A stretch of 64,000 nt of DNA from Rhodobacteraceae bacterium REDSEA-S34_B6 (GTDB taxonomy: Bacteria > Pseudomonadota > Alphaproteobacteria > Rhodobacterales > Rhodobacteraceae). Shown one piece after another: positions 26,764-35,032 of the stretch. Made by a program: the position numbers and the translations under genes. The DNA lies in contig LUQC01000108.1 of the NCBI GenBank assembly GCA_001627925.1, positions 1 to 64,000 on the forward strand, in the 5' to 3' direction. How positions within the stretch are numbered: the first letter of the stretch is position 1; each line of letters starts with the position of its first letter. The notes under the pieces are model-generated. The model did no database searches, was not told where the DNA came from, and worked only from the letters and a program-made list of their open reading frames with translations.

Positions 26764-27381
26764 TTATCCGTAAACTAATTTAATACTGGATCGAGCGCTT
26801 GCTTGCTTTGCAACCCGTTTCACATTCGGAAAATTACTCAGTTTTGGATGCCCTCGTGAGGGCTCAAGCCAAGTGGTAAGCATATACAAATAGATATCTA
26901 CGGCGCTAAAGGTTTTACCCAGAATCCATTTTTTGTTGTCAATTTGATTGTCGATTATCTGAAGTGTCTCCATTAGCCTCCTGTGACCACGTCTTTGTGA
27001 ACCTGGTTCATCTTTTATTGTATCTGCAAATCGATATGGGTGATAATCCTGCTGAAATGCAGTTTGAACAGAACTAGAGAAATAAACGAGTGTTTGAAGA
27101 AAAAGGCCACGCAAGGGCGAATTAGGTGCTGGTGCTAGATTTGCATTTTTATGACGATCGCAAAGAAATATTGTAATGGCCGCGCACTCGTACATTGCGC
27201 CGTCTTCCCAGATAAGTACCGGAACCCACCCATTTGGATTAATTTTTAATTGCTCTGTCGGTCTTGGCTGGCCTCGGCGAGTTGTCGTCGGTATGAGTTC
27301 GTAAGGGGCTCCTATCTCCTCTAGAAGTACTCTAACACCCATTGATGCAGTACGATCTGCGTAGTATAATTGATAGGTCAT
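26764..27381 (-). CDS. Glutathione S-transferase family protein
   Basis: The 205-aa protein has a thioredoxin-like N-domain (YQLYYADRTASMGVRVLLEEIGAPYEL, NPNGWVPVLIWEDGAMYECAAI with the cis-Pro and glutathione-contact residues) and a helical C-domain (LGKTFSAVDIYLYMLTTW). It probably conjugates or reduces with glutathione. It fits with the many GFA proteins nearby, which may also use glutathione. Confidence 0.87.
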   Translation of the reverse strand: MTYQLYYADRTASMGVRVLLEEIGAPYELIPTTTRRGQPRPTEQLKINPNGWVPVLIWEDGAMYECAAITIFLCDRHKNANLAPAPNSPLRGLFLQTLVYFSSSVQTAFQQDYHPYRFADTIKDEPGSQRRGHRRLMETLQIIDNQIDNKKWILGKTFSAVDIYLYMLTTWLEPSRGHPKLSNFPNVKRVAKQASARSSIKLVYG

Positions 27382-27435
27382 TGAGTTCCCTTTTTTATAT
27401 AAAGGCTACAGAGCATTGAGGATAGGTTACCGTAT

Positions 27436-27705
27436 TTATTTCTTATCACAAAATACATTGTAAATTGTTGTACAATTTGCAGCCACATCCAGTGCCCACT
27501 TAATCTTTGCAGTATGTTCAATGAAATCCGGTGTTCCCTCTTGATTGGTTTCTAACGCTTTCCAATTTTCATCAGCGACTGTAAGCAATTAAAGTACACC
27601 GCCTTTTATTTCGTTACAGTCTTTTTGGGATAGAATCTTTTGGTTGTCTGCTACGGTAAAAGTTGCCCAAAAAACAAATGCTAGCAAAGGCATCAATTTT
27701 TTCAT
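27436..27705 (-). pseudogene. Small secreted protein split by an in-frame TAA
   Basis: ATG 27705 opens a signal peptide (LMPLLAFVFWATFTVADN) and runs 38 codons to TAA at 27589-27591. The same frame then continues open for 50 more codons (starting LLTVADENWKALETNQEG and ending NCTTIYNVFCDKK) to TAA at 27436. The reading frame is unbroken apart from this one codon, so it is a nonsense mutation, a sequencing error or, less likely, readthrough. The cysteines C30, C79 and C86 would suit a small disulfide-bonded periplasmic protein. Confidence 0.6.
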
Positions 27706-27744
27706 CTCTGATTACTTTCGTAGGAAGTGCGTGAGACTTACAAA

Positions 27745-28176
27745 TTAGGGTTTCATTTCGTCACTGTCTGGACCAGCTACATGCCATTTGCCCTCAAAAA
27801 TTGTTTTAATCCATGCTACTTTTGACTGTCCAAAAATGTGCTTCGCTGGGGTTAGTGTGTGATGCTGTTTCAAAAAACCCGTTCGAACGTTGAACACTGA
27901 TTTATCGGGAGCTCTTGCATAAAGTTGACATCCACAAGTGCCGCAAAAGCCTTGAATTCGCTCGTTTCCACTATCGGCAATTTTGGAATACTCGGTAACC
28001 TGCCCTTCTACTATTATATCGTCCTTTTTTATAATAACCACTGGCCTAAAGGGAGCACCACTAAATTGCTGACAATCGGTACAATGACAGGCAATAACCA
28101 TGCCTGGCTCAACTTTAGCGCTAATTTTAATTTTTCCGCAGTGGCAGTTTCCATTTACGTTTATAGGGTCTGACAT
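27745..28176 (-). CDS. GFA-family protein (third)
   Basis: The 143-aa protein has GNCHCGKIKISA, CHCTDCQQFSG and FCGTCGCQL, i.e. all zinc sites of the GFA fold. VFNVRTGFLKQHHTLTPAKHIF near the C-terminus is the common ending of the shorter GFA members. Located 31 nt upstream on the same strand is a DUF4242-like gene. No substrate assigned. Confidence 0.87.
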   Translation of the reverse strand: MSDPINVNGNCHCGKIKISAKVEPGMVIACHCTDCQQFSGAPFRPVVIIKKDDIIVEGQVTEYSKIADSGNERIQGFCGTCGCQLYARAPDKSVFNVRTGFLKQHHTLTPAKHIFGQSKVAWIKTIFEGKWHVAGPDSDEMKP

Positions 28177-28207
28177 GTTAATCGCATTTCTTTCGAGTTC
28201 GGATGAA

Positions 28208-28510
28208 TTAGCTTACGAACGAAGTGTTATGTTTGATTACAGTACTTACTTCTGAGATCTCACTAGCAGGCACGCCAGCGCGCTCGGCATGTTCTCGAAC
28301 AAGTTCCGCACTATCAGCATTGTAGACGCAGTAAATTGCATCACCAATTACGTAACTCTGTTCTTGCATAATATTTTTGCCCTCTGATCGCATAGCCTCG
28401 AGTACTTCTTCTGATCCTTTGCCTGCGTTATTTAAGTCGTTTTTTGCGAGGCTTCCCGCGCCCGCCATTTCTCTCTTAATCAAAAATTTTTTCACCTTAA
28501 TTTCTCCCAT
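28208..28510 (-). CDS. DUF4242-family protein
   Basis: The 100-aa protein matches the DUF4242/SCO4226-like pattern: KFLIKREMAGAGSLAKNDL at the start, then EQSYVIGDAIYCVYNADSAELVREHAERAGVPASEISEV. The family is a dimeric ferredoxin-like barrel, and one member binds nickel. The physiological role is unknown. It lies 31 nt from a GFA gene and 24 nt from another barrel-like gene on the same strand. Confidence 0.8.
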   Translation of the reverse strand: MGEIKVKKFLIKREMAGAGSLAKNDLNNAGKGSEEVLEAMRSEGKNIMQEQSYVIGDAIYCVYNADSAELVREHAERAGVPASEISEVSTVIKHNTSFVS

Positions 28511-28534
28511 TCGTTTCTGATTAACTAGAATTAA

Positions 28535-28810
28535 TTAATCTGATGCAATTGACATTGACATTGTTTCTGGATCTGTATCACCCCCAGCTGAAGCGATGAG
28601 TTCTGCTTCATTTTCCATATGTTCCTGTATTACGTCCATATTGGGAGTATACATTACAACATGAATGGTATCATTATCATTTACATCCTGACCCCTGTAA
28701 ATTGTTTTTATTCCATATTTACTATTTCTTAAACCTTCAGCACCATCGAATGCCGCGAGCCAGTGATCATACCCTTTCGTAATTTTTTGTTTTAGAATGA
28801 GTGTTGGCAT
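28535..28810 (-). CDS. DUF3764-like small protein
   Basis: The 91-aa protein is taken from ATG 28810 (MPTLILKQKITKGYDHW) because an AGGAG-like site precedes it; the upstream ATG at 28849 is less likely. FDGAEGLRNSKYGIKTIYRGQDVND and MYTPNMDVIQEHME give a strand-helix-strand pattern typical of small dimeric barrels that respond to or bind unknown ligands. Function unknown. Confidence 0.55.
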   Translation of the reverse strand: MPTLILKQKITKGYDHWLAAFDGAEGLRNSKYGIKTIYRGQDVNDNDTIHVVMYTPNMDVIQEHMENEAELIASAGGDTDPETMSMSIASD

Positions 28811-29063
28811 TTTATTACTCCTATAGCTTTGCATTAAAAAAGCATACATTCAGAATGGACTTTTTTATAGTACAGCTTTTGTAGTATTTTATATTTTTGG
28901 GCTCGCATTATTATTCCTAAATTAGTAATTAATATTGTGAAAAAGATATTTGTTGAAAATCTGATCCAGGATAGTCAGATCGAGAAAAAAATACTGGCAG
29001 GAAAATACAAACTATAACAAGAAACCAGTAAAAATCTTAGCAGTAAAAGATCGGATTTTTTAA

Positions 29064-29741
29064 ATGTTAAAACTTGTTTATTTTAAAATGAGAGCGTTGG
29101 CTGAAGCTCCACAATTACTGTTGAATTACTGCGAAATAAATTATGAGTATATAATGTCTTGGGATCACTTTGATGATGAGTGGTCTAACGTCAAGCCAAA
29201 GCTTGCTTTCAAACAACTGCCGATGATGGAAGTTGAGGATGGGACTCAAATTTGCCAGAGTATCGCTATACTTCAATATATTGAAAATTTAGGTGGGTTA
29301 AAAATTAGTGATCCGGTAAAGGCTGCTGAAGCTACGGCCGTGTTGCAAAGCGCTCAAGAATTATTCGCACCACTAAATCCAACAGTAAATTTTGCGGTTG
29401 GCCAAGATTTTATTAACAAAAGAGATAGCATGAGGATTAACTTAGAAAGCCGGTTTTCTGATTTGGCTCGCTATCTTGACAAACATGAGGGCAGGTACTT
29501 TATCGATGATACTCCAAGGGCTGCGGAATTTGCCTGCTTTCATCACCTTGATTTATCCCGGGAGCTTGACCCAGAAACCCTTGAAAAGTTTCCTCGTTTA
29601 ATAAAATTTGTGAAAGACATTGAGGGTATTGATGCAGTTTCAAATTATTTGAAAAAAAGACCTAAATTAGTGGGTGTAGGAACAGAACCTAGGTTAGTTA
29701 TTAACGGAACTGAGCATCCTACAGGCGTCAATAAAACCTGA
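29064..29741 (+). CDS. Glutathione S-transferase (sigma-like)
   Basis: The 225-aa protein has KLVYFKMRALAEAPQLLLNYCEINYE, the catalytic-Tyr type N-terminus seen in sigma-class and related GSTs, LAFKQLPMMEVEDGTQICQSIAILQYIENLGG with the QSxAI glutathione contact, and a helical C-domain. It lies in 28850-29741 after a 250-bp gap with no other feature. Probably a cytosolic glutathione transferase or isomerase; the substrate is unknown. Confidence 0.85.
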   Translation: MLKLVYFKMRALAEAPQLLLNYCEINYEYIMSWDHFDDEWSNVKPKLAFKQLPMMEVEDGTQICQSIAILQYIENLGGLKISDPVKAAEATAVLQSAQELFAPLNPTVNFAVGQDFINKRDSMRINLESRFSDLARYLDKHEGRYFIDDTPRAAEFACFHHLDLSRELDPETLEKFPRLIKFVKDIEGIDAVSNYLKKRPKLVGVGTEPRLVINGTEHPTGVNKT

Positions 29742-29757
29742 TTGATAACTGCGGGTT

Positions 29758-29982
29758 TTAGAACCATCCTAATCCATGCTTCATAACAAATAGGTTAGGT
29801 AAAAGAAGGAAAAAAGTTACGCCTAGCACCTGTGCCCTGCGACCCCACTTTAGAAAGCTTGAATTGTTATTAGCCAAAACCAATGCACCTGCCGCATATC
29901 CGTTAGCCTCAACTTTTCTCCGCCTAGATTCTAATGATTTCATTGCGGCTTCAAACTTTTCATCGTTTCTTTTATATTTCAT
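29758..29982 (-). CDS. Small single-span membrane protein
   Basis: The 74-aa protein (start ATG 29982, MKYKRNDEKFEAAM) has a basic N-terminal helix (KSLESRRRKVEANG) and one membrane span (VLGVTFFLLLPNLFVM) near the end. It is probably inner-membrane with the charged part in the cytosol. Function unknown. It lies downstream of the 43-aa CDGSH-like gene. Confidence 0.45.
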   Translation of the reverse strand: MKYKRNDEKFEAAMKSLESRRRKVEANGYAAGALVLANNNSSFLKWGRRAQVLGVTFFLLLPNLFVMKHGLGWF

Positions 29983-30037
29983 ACATTCGTCCCTGTGTGA
30001 AAGGAGGTTGAAGCGACCCAACCTCCCAAACTATATA

Positions 30038-30169
30038 TTAATCGGTGACCGACTTTGCGGTTTGTCTAGCGTCATAAACCGATTTCTTTTCCTGATATTG
30101 CTCTTCCGATAGGCTATGCCAGCCCACGCATTTACCTGTAGGGCTTCGACCACAACTACAATCTGCCAT
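30038..30169 (-). CDS. 43-aa CDGSH-like microprotein
   Basis: ATG 30169 to TAA at 30038, preceded by AGAGGAAGC. The sequence MADCSCGRSPTGKCVGWH matches the CDGSH [2Fe-2S] ligand set (Cys-x-Cys, Cys, His four after the last Cys) with one residue missing between second and third ligands. The rest is a charged helix. It could hold a Zn or Fe-S centre. Inference; no known gene name. Confidence 0.55.
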   Translation of the reverse strand: MADCSCGRSPTGKCVGWHSLSEEQYQEKKSVYDARQTAKSVTD

Positions 30170-30204
30170 GTTCTGCTTCCTCTATAATTTAATAAGTTAC
30201 TTTG

Positions 30205-30354
30205 TTAAAACATGGGGTTCATTAAGCTGAAGGCCTGATACCATTCGGAGCCTTCTATTGCTAAAAGCATTACCACTGGCATTCCAACTATAAAAAATAC
30301 GCAGCTTAAAAATGCCCAGCCCAACCCACTATTGTCTGACGTAGTCTCATTCAT
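30205..30354 (-). CDS. 49-aa single-span membrane microprotein
   Basis: ATG 30354 overlaps the TGA of the upstream secreted microprotein (ATGA), so translation is coupled. The product has one span (GWAFLSCVFFIVGMPVVMLLA) and short tails (N-terminus MNETTSDNS). Role unknown. Confidence 0.5.
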   Translation of the reverse strand: MNETTSDNSGLGWAFLSCVFFIVGMPVVMLLAIEGSEWYQAFSLMNPMF

Positions 30355-30509
30355 GCATTGGTGTCCATACACATGCCTAATTCAGCATTCCACTCTTGAC
30401 CAACTTCACACGTCATCGCTGTATCGGTGCCATGTTTGTTACAACCGTCTGCAAAGCTAACTGAAGTTGAGAGAAGTATTGCTACTAATGTTGTACCTAA
30501 ATATTTCAT
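30351..30509 (-). CDS. 52-aa secreted microprotein
   Basis: ATG 30509 with a GGAGA site upstream. Signal peptide LGTTLVAILLSTSVSFA, then a 31-residue mature part with four Cys in the pattern C-(x)n-MTCEVGQEWNAELGMC, a small disulfide-rich motif (CxxGxxWxxxxxxC) seen in many tiny marine-bacterial exports. Function unknown. Confidence 0.5.
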   Translation of the reverse strand: MKYLGTTLVAILLSTSVSFADGCNKHGTDTAMTCEVGQEWNAELGMCMDTNA

Positions 30510-30629
30510 AATGATCTCCTTGTTTCTGATAAATAAATAGGATCAGAAAAACTCACTTCAATGCGACTTTCTGTCAATAATGATGGTAATTTAGTGGGGC
30601 TCCTATATTTATTAGGTGTGACGTAATTA

Positions 30630-31055
30630 TTATATGTCCAGGCTTTTGATTGTATCGACAAGTATATCTATTTCGTCAATTGTCTTGTCGATCATTCCTT
30701 CTACAAACAAATTCCGAAAACGTCTTTCTGAAGCAGTAATTGCAATTATTGGTTTTTTATTTGCATAACTAAAGCCAATTTCGGCCGCCGTTCCAGAATC
30801 TATATCCTGACCAGTTAGTAGAGCTACAGTTAAGTCGGAGGTCTTTAATGCATTGAGATCGTTATTGAAAATTTTTTCTTTTGTTGCGTTGGACATATTA
30901 AGCTGTTTCAGCTCTTCCTCCGTTACGTCTTTTTGGTCTCTGTGAGGAAGAAAACATTCAAACTCATTACTTTCCAGTTCTATTGCAATTTTTTCTAAGT
31001 ATCCTTTTTCGTGAGTATTAAATAGAGGTCCAGCTATGTAGATTTTCTTTGTCAA
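30630..31055 (-). CDS. Nucleoside 2-deoxyribosyltransferase-like protein
   Basis: The 141-aa protein starts KKIYIAGPLFNTHEKGYLEKI and shows NDLNALKTSDLTVALLTGQDIDSGTAAEIGFSYANKKPIIA, the fold and motif order of the 2-deoxyribosyltransferase/LOG-like family with a Glu (AAEIG) in the catalytic position. It may break or transfer the N-glycosidic bond of deoxynucleosides. It overlaps no neighbour; the upstream gene ends at 31070. Confidence 0.85.
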   Translation of the reverse strand: MTKKIYIAGPLFNTHEKGYLEKIAIELESNEFECFLPHRDQKDVTEEELKQLNMSNATKEKIFNNDLNALKTSDLTVALLTGQDIDSGTAAEIGFSYANKKPIIAITASERRFRNLFVEGMIDKTIDEIDILVDTIKSLDI

Positions 31056-31069
31056 ATATTGGCCCTTCC

Positions 31070-31291
31070 TTAATTATTTGTGGTGCTTACAATCGTTTCA
31101 TCATTTTCCCCAATTGACCCAATATCCATTCTTGCAAGTTCATTAGTGAGGCGATTTTTATACCGCCTTTGTCTGCGTCTTGCTTTGCTTGCATTAGCTC
31201 TCCAGCTTTCTCTTTTATCCTGAACCAATTCTTCTAGGTCATCGACTGTTTCGATTAGCTCAGCATCTGCTTCACGTGTTCTTCGAGCCAT
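31070..31291 (-). CDS. Hypothetical basic protein
   Basis: The 73-aa protein (start ATG 31291, MARRTREADAEL) is rich in Arg/Lys (SKARRRQRRYKNRL), so could bind nucleic acid or fold as a charged helix. It overlaps the preceding membrane-associated gene by 20 nt. Nothing else is recognised. Confidence 0.4.
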   Translation of the reverse strand: MARRTREADAELIETVDDLEELVQDKRESWRANASKARRRQRRYKNRLTNELARMDIGSIGENDETIVSTTNN

Positions 31292-31436
31292 TGCGAAGCT
31301 TATCAGCACATTCTTTTAATTTATCTCGACACTTTGGGTCAGATAAAGCAGCCGCCGCAAGAACAGTTCCGGCTGTAAGAAAGACTGCACCGGTGAGTAA
31401 AATTTTAGTAGCAATTAATTTATGGGCTATAAACAT
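31272..31436 (-). CDS. Hypothetical short membrane/secreted protein
   Basis: The 54-aa protein starts at ATG 31436 (MFIAHKLIATKILL) with a GGAGA site. The hydrophobic segment ILLTGAVFLTAGTVLAAAAL could be an anchor or signal. The polar tail CRDKLKECADKLRNGS has two Cys. Function unknown. Confidence 0.45.
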   Translation of the reverse strand: MFIAHKLIATKILLTGAVFLTAGTVLAAAALSDPKCRDKLKECADKLRNGSKNT

Positions 31437-31539
31437 AGAAATCTCCTTTACATAAACCGTAGACTGGCTACGTAAGTTTTCAAGAAACAAAACTACGCAG
31501 TTTGAGAATTTCTAAAAGTTTAAAATCAAAGTTTCATTT

Positions 31540-32118
31540 TCACTTAGCTGGATCGGTTAGTTCTGATAAATCTATCCATTCCGGTTGGACGCCAACTTTA
31601 TTCAAAAACTTTACTAAATTGTCGGGTGAAATTCCCAACGTTCTGTCATTTACCAAAGGATGAACATATATTTGAGCGCAGTTTTTTAGTTCATGGTCGA
31701 TAAATAAAGTTACACCTTGCTGAGCTCCAGTAATCATTGCGAGCGGCGTAACCGCACCAGGTCTAACACCTAGGTTATCCATTAACCGTTCTGCGGAACC
31801 AAAGTAGAGTCTGCCCACACCTAGCCTCGAGGAAAGTAGTTTGAGATTAATTCCGCGATCTTGCTCAGCAACTATCAGAATATTGCGTTTTTTATTGTCT
31901 CTGAGGTAGAGATTTTTAATATGACCTCCACCTTCATCTGAAGATAAAAACTGATGCTGTATTTTTTTAGAGTCCTCTACGGTTTGAAGAGGCACGTGGT
32001 CAGTGCGACTGTAAATGATACCCCATTCATCCAACAGCTTTATAAAATCATCAGATGAGACTGGCAGTGTTTCTTGATATTCTGAAGAGGCATCAGGAAT
32101 GAGCGTCATTGGTTCCAA
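31540..32118 (-). CDS. ProX-type aminoacyl-tRNA editing deacylase
   Basis: The 192-aa YbaK/ProXp-ala-like protein. HIKNLYLRDNKKRNILIVAEQDRGINLKLL and GVRPGAVTPLAMITGAQQGVTLFIDHEL match the free-standing prolyl-tRNA editing enzymes, which hydrolyse mischarged Ala-tRNA(Pro). The conserved Lys (IKNLYL) and GVRPGAVTP loop are intact. It belongs to housekeeping translation quality control and stands alone here. Confidence 0.88.
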   Translation of the reverse strand: MEPMTLIPDASSEYQETLPVSSDDFIKLLDEWGIIYSRTDHVPLQTVEDSKKIQHQFLSSDEGGGHIKNLYLRDNKKRNILIVAEQDRGINLKLLSSRLGVGRLYFGSAERLMDNLGVRPGAVTPLAMITGAQQGVTLFIDHELKNCAQIYVHPLVNDRTLGISPDNLVKFLNKVGVQPEWIDLSELTDPAK

Positions 32119-32182
32119 TTATGAAAATAATAAAAAGTTTATATAACTAAAAAGGTTTTCCGTTCAGTTTTAGGCACATTTT

Positions 32183-32509
32183 TTATTTTGTAAGGTCTGC
32201 AGGATTTACCATGGGCTGTCCAGTAAGAGTGTCATACGATACATACCTTTGTGTTTCGGTCGGTAGCGTCACCATAACGTCATTCATTCCCATTTGTTCT
32301 AAAGCCGAAAATATAGCATCTTCGTCTTCAGCATACCAATGACAATAAAAGAAATCTTCTGTGCCCATCCAATGCTGAAGCAGTTCTGCTTTTTCAGTTT
32401 TCATCCCATCAAAAAGTTCTTTGTCAGTTAAGTTTTTTGTGTCCTCGAAGAATTTGTCCTTTATTTCATCACTCATGTAAGTATGAGTACATATGAAATG
32501 CTTTTTCAT
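32183..32509 (-). CDS. Hypothetical 108-aa barrel-like protein
   Basis: Begins MKKHFICTHTYMSDEIKDKFFEDTKNLTDKELFDGM, continues FFYCHWYAEDEDAIFSALEQMGMNDVMVTLPTETQRYVSY. This strand-helix-strand layout is that of a dimeric ferredoxin-like protein with a ligand-binding pocket. GGGG ribosome site upstream. Same strand and 120 nt from the next barrel-like gene at 32632; no function known. Confidence 0.5.
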   Translation of the reverse strand: MKKHFICTHTYMSDEIKDKFFEDTKNLTDKELFDGMKTEKAELLQHWMGTEDFFYCHWYAEDEDAIFSALEQMGMNDVMVTLPTETQRYVSYDTLTGQPMVNPADLTK

Positions 32510-32631
32510 TTTAAGCCCCCCACATTTATTGTGCTGCTGAAACGATTTCTAGTATGATGCGTCTTCTCTTTTCCATCATTTTTAAGCTAATTGCATCCAT
32601 TTTTTTACTCTGCATTATTTCACAGACATCT

Positions 32632-32940
32632 TCAGATTTCGCCAAAATCAGACTGGGATGAAGTAATAGCTTTTTGAGCGTCGGCTTTTGCCTCAAACTT
32701 CCCAGCAACATTTTGCTGAAATTCTCTTAATGATTTGAAAGCATTATTTAGGTTTTCATTCGTATCAAAATAGCAAATGCTCATACCTCTATCCGGGGCT
32801 ATATGAAAGGAACGCATGGCAACCAAACCTTTCGGTTGCGGCGGCATATGCTTATCGATGTAATCGTGAGCACTATGCATTAACGATTTGTTGGTGTATC
32901 GCATCGTGAGAATTGCACAAAATTTAACTGGCTGATTCAT
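32632..32940 (-). CDS. Hypothetical 102-aa small protein
   Basis: Starts MNQPVKFCAILTMRYTNKSLMHSAHDYIDKHM with a GGGAG site upstream. It includes PKGLVAMRSFHIAPDRGMSICYFDTNENLNNAFKSL, like the ABM group. Just past its stop a +1 frame stays open to 32526 (29 codons from a second ATG), so a short C-terminal extension may have been lost by frameshift, but this cannot be shown. Function unknown. Confidence 0.5.
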   Translation of the reverse strand: MNQPVKFCAILTMRYTNKSLMHSAHDYIDKHMPPQPKGLVAMRSFHIAPDRGMSICYFDTNENLNNAFKSLREFQQNVAGKFEAKADAQKAITSSQSDFGEI

Positions 32941-33016
32941 GAATTAATCTCCCATAAAAATTTATGTAAGCAGAAGTATAGAAGTTTAATTATCAACACC
33001 AAGTAAGGAATTTAAA

Positions 33017-33223
33017 ATGTGGACACTTTTTTTAGTTTTTTTAAGCGCTGCTGGCGACCCCATTCAATTCGAACCACTAACGTCATATCCTGAAAAAATG
33101 ATGTGCAATTGGGATGCTAGCCGCTTGTCTCAAGATAAAGCTGAGATATTAACTCCAAATACAGAGAGGGATTTTGTAGAACTTCCAGTCCAGTATGCTT
33201 GTGTTATGACACAACAAAAGTAG
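33017..33223 (+). CDS. 68-aa small protein (MWTLF family)
   Basis: ATG 33017 behind AAGGAAT. N-terminus MWTLFLVFLSAAGDPIQF is a short signal-like segment; two Cys in the mature part (MMCNWD, YACVMTQ). A broken relative lies at 26667. Possibly exported; function unknown. It lies just upstream of the ceramidase-like gene. Confidence 0.5.
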   Translation: MWTLFLVFLSAAGDPIQFEPLTSYPEKMMCNWDASRLSQDKAEILTPNTERDFVELPVQYACVMTQQK

Positions 33224-33253
33224 TTTTCTTTTAAAGTTTTTAGGTGCAACTTA

Positions 33254-33907
33254 GTGAATTGGTTCGAAACCATCGATGGTTATTGTGAGAGAATTGATGC
33301 TTCGTTTTGGTCTGAACCCTTAAACGCAGTTACCAACGTTATTTTTTTGATGACTGCTATTTGGGTTTTGCGAAGAGACGGGCTCAACAATAAAGCGCGT
33401 GCTCTGGCTTTTATTCTTGGAATGATTGGTATTGCCTCTTTTCTTTTTCATTCCGTTGCCACTGCATGGGCTGGAGCGTTAGATGTATTATTCATTTTGC
33501 TATTTACCCTTGTATATATTTTTGTTGCTACAGAAGATTTTTTGGGCCTTTCAAGACGTAGCGCGCTGGGTGTTACATTAGGATATTTTCCATTTTCAGT
33601 TGTTGTGGAATGGTTGACGTTGCCTTTAAGCTTTCTTGGTTCAACCCGAATTTACATACCCATACTGGTACTCATTTCACTGTATTCACTTATTTTAAAC
33701 AAAAGACTCCCGGATGTATCGAAGGGTCTTGCAATGGGTGCCTTATTGTTGACGATATCAATGTTTGCGCGCTCCGTGGATTTGCCGTTATGCGAGATAA
33801 TCCCGACAGGCACTCACTTTTTGTGGCATATAACTAACGCCATCATGCTGGCTTGGATGATTGAAGTTTATCGTCGGCACGTAATATCTCGAACCTTCGA
33901 CTTTTAA
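33254..33907 (+). CDS. Ceramidase-family membrane hydrolase
   Basis: The 217-aa, seven-span protein has a GTG start. Motifs CERIDASFWSEPLNAVTNVIF at the N-terminus, FLFHSVATAWAGALDVLF in span 3 and DLPLCEIIPTGTHFLWHITNA near the end place three His and the Asp/Ser of the CREST/alkaline-ceramidase superfamily. Bacterial members are membrane metallo-hydrolases of unknown lipid substrate; many alphaproteobacteria have one. No partner nearby. Confidence 0.85.
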   Translation: MNWFETIDGYCERIDASFWSEPLNAVTNVIFLMTAIWVLRRDGLNNKARALAFILGMIGIASFLFHSVATAWAGALDVLFILLFTLVYIFVATEDFLGLSRRSALGVTLGYFPFSVVVEWLTLPLSFLGSTRIYIPILVLISLYSLILNKRLPDVSKGLAMGALLLTISMFARSVDLPLCEIIPTGTHFLWHITNAIMLAWMIEVYRRHVISRTFDF

Positions 33908-33912
33908 GATAG

Positions 33913-34791
33913 TCATTTTTTTACATTTTTTATGTTTCGTTCCCTTAAAACAATAAAATACCCAGAAAATACAACTATAAGGGCTCCCAACCATGTAAGA
34001 AGATCGGGACGTTCACCTAAAATCAGTATCGATAATAACAGCGCAAATACGAGTCTTGAATACCTAAATGGGGCAACCAAAGAAGCATCACCGTAACGAG
34101 TCGCTCCTACTAGCAGGTAGTATGCAGCTACGCCTGATGCAATACCCACCATTAATATTGTTATCTCACGAAAACTTAGCCAAATAAAGTCACCATAAAA
34201 TGGAATAGCCAACATACCTGCCGCCGCCATTGCTCCAAACCCGTAGACGGAGATTGTTAGGGTTGGTAAAGTCGTTTTTATTGCTCGCGTCGCTAGATCA
34301 CGAGCAGATAGACAGATAACGGCTATAACTGCCAGTAAGCTTAAAGGATTAAAATCTGCTAATCCGGGTTTGACAATTAAAATTATACCAAAAAAACCTA
34401 TGAGAACCGCTAGCCAACGTCTGATCCCAACGGTTTCTCCTAAGAAAATAGCCGCCCCAGCAGTAATAGCCAATGGAGTTCCCTGTAGAATGGCTGAAGC
34501 TGACGACAAGGGCGTTAGTACTATTGCCCCTACGAAAAATAATGCGCCAAATAAGTCAGCTAATGTCCTTGTAATGACGTGCTTGTCTAGCAGGTCTCGG
34601 CTAAAGACTGGTTGCTTTGAAACAATAGCGAAAAACAAAAAGATTATTGAGCCACTTAATCCCATGATTAGCATTATTTGAGAGGCTGGCATGGTACTTG
34701 ATAAAAGTTTTATAAAAAAATCTTCCAAAGAAAAAAGAGCCATGGAGCCAACCATAAATAATACGGGTTGGAATTCAGAATTTTTCAACAC
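33913..34791 (-). CDS. DMT/EamA-family transporter
   Basis: The 292-aa protein has ten predicted spans in two EamA halves: SMALFSLEDFFIKLLSS and SASAILQGTPLAITAGAAIFLGE, then GFFGIILIVKPG and LVAPFRYSRLVFALLLSILILGERPD. It belongs to the drug/metabolite exporter superfamily, S-adenosylmethionine-transporter-like branch (VAPFRYSRLVFA). The substrate is not evident. It converges with the ceramidase-like gene. Confidence 0.85.
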   Translation of the reverse strand: MLKNSEFQPVLFMVGSMALFSLEDFFIKLLSSTMPASQIMLIMGLSGSIIFLFFAIVSKQPVFSRDLLDKHVITRTLADLFGALFFVGAIVLTPLSSASAILQGTPLAITAGAAIFLGETVGIRRWLAVLIGFFGIILIVKPGLADFNPLSLLAVIAVICLSARDLATRAIKTTLPTLTISVYGFGAMAAAGMLAIPFYGDFIWLSFREITILMVGIASGVAAYYLLVGATRYGDASLVAPFRYSRLVFALLLSILILGERPDLLTWLGALIVVFSGYFIVLRERNIKNVKK

Positions 34792-35032
34792 ACTGTCCTT
34801 AGTAAGAGCTTTAACTGTAAATGGCGTATAGATAGAAGTAAGCTTTGGCTATACATTGTTTGAGGAGGTTTTTTTGGCGATAATTGATCCGGATCGATTA
34901 TTTGCATTTCGAATAGTACCCGGATTATAAAAATTATTGATTTTTTAATTGCCAGCATGTCTAATTTCATTATTGGCTATGCAACTTATCCCAAGACCAT
35001 GCAAGAGGTTTGGAAGCTAAGAGGTGAAAAAT

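Noticed and set aside
32526-32711. Second minus-strand frame overlapping the end of the 102-aa gene
   Set aside because: Start lies inside the better gene; the remaining 29 codons may be an extension lost by frameshift, but not supported.
34785-34970. 61-codon frame upstream of the DMT gene
   Set aside because: Overlaps the DMT start, has no ribosome site and low-complexity content.
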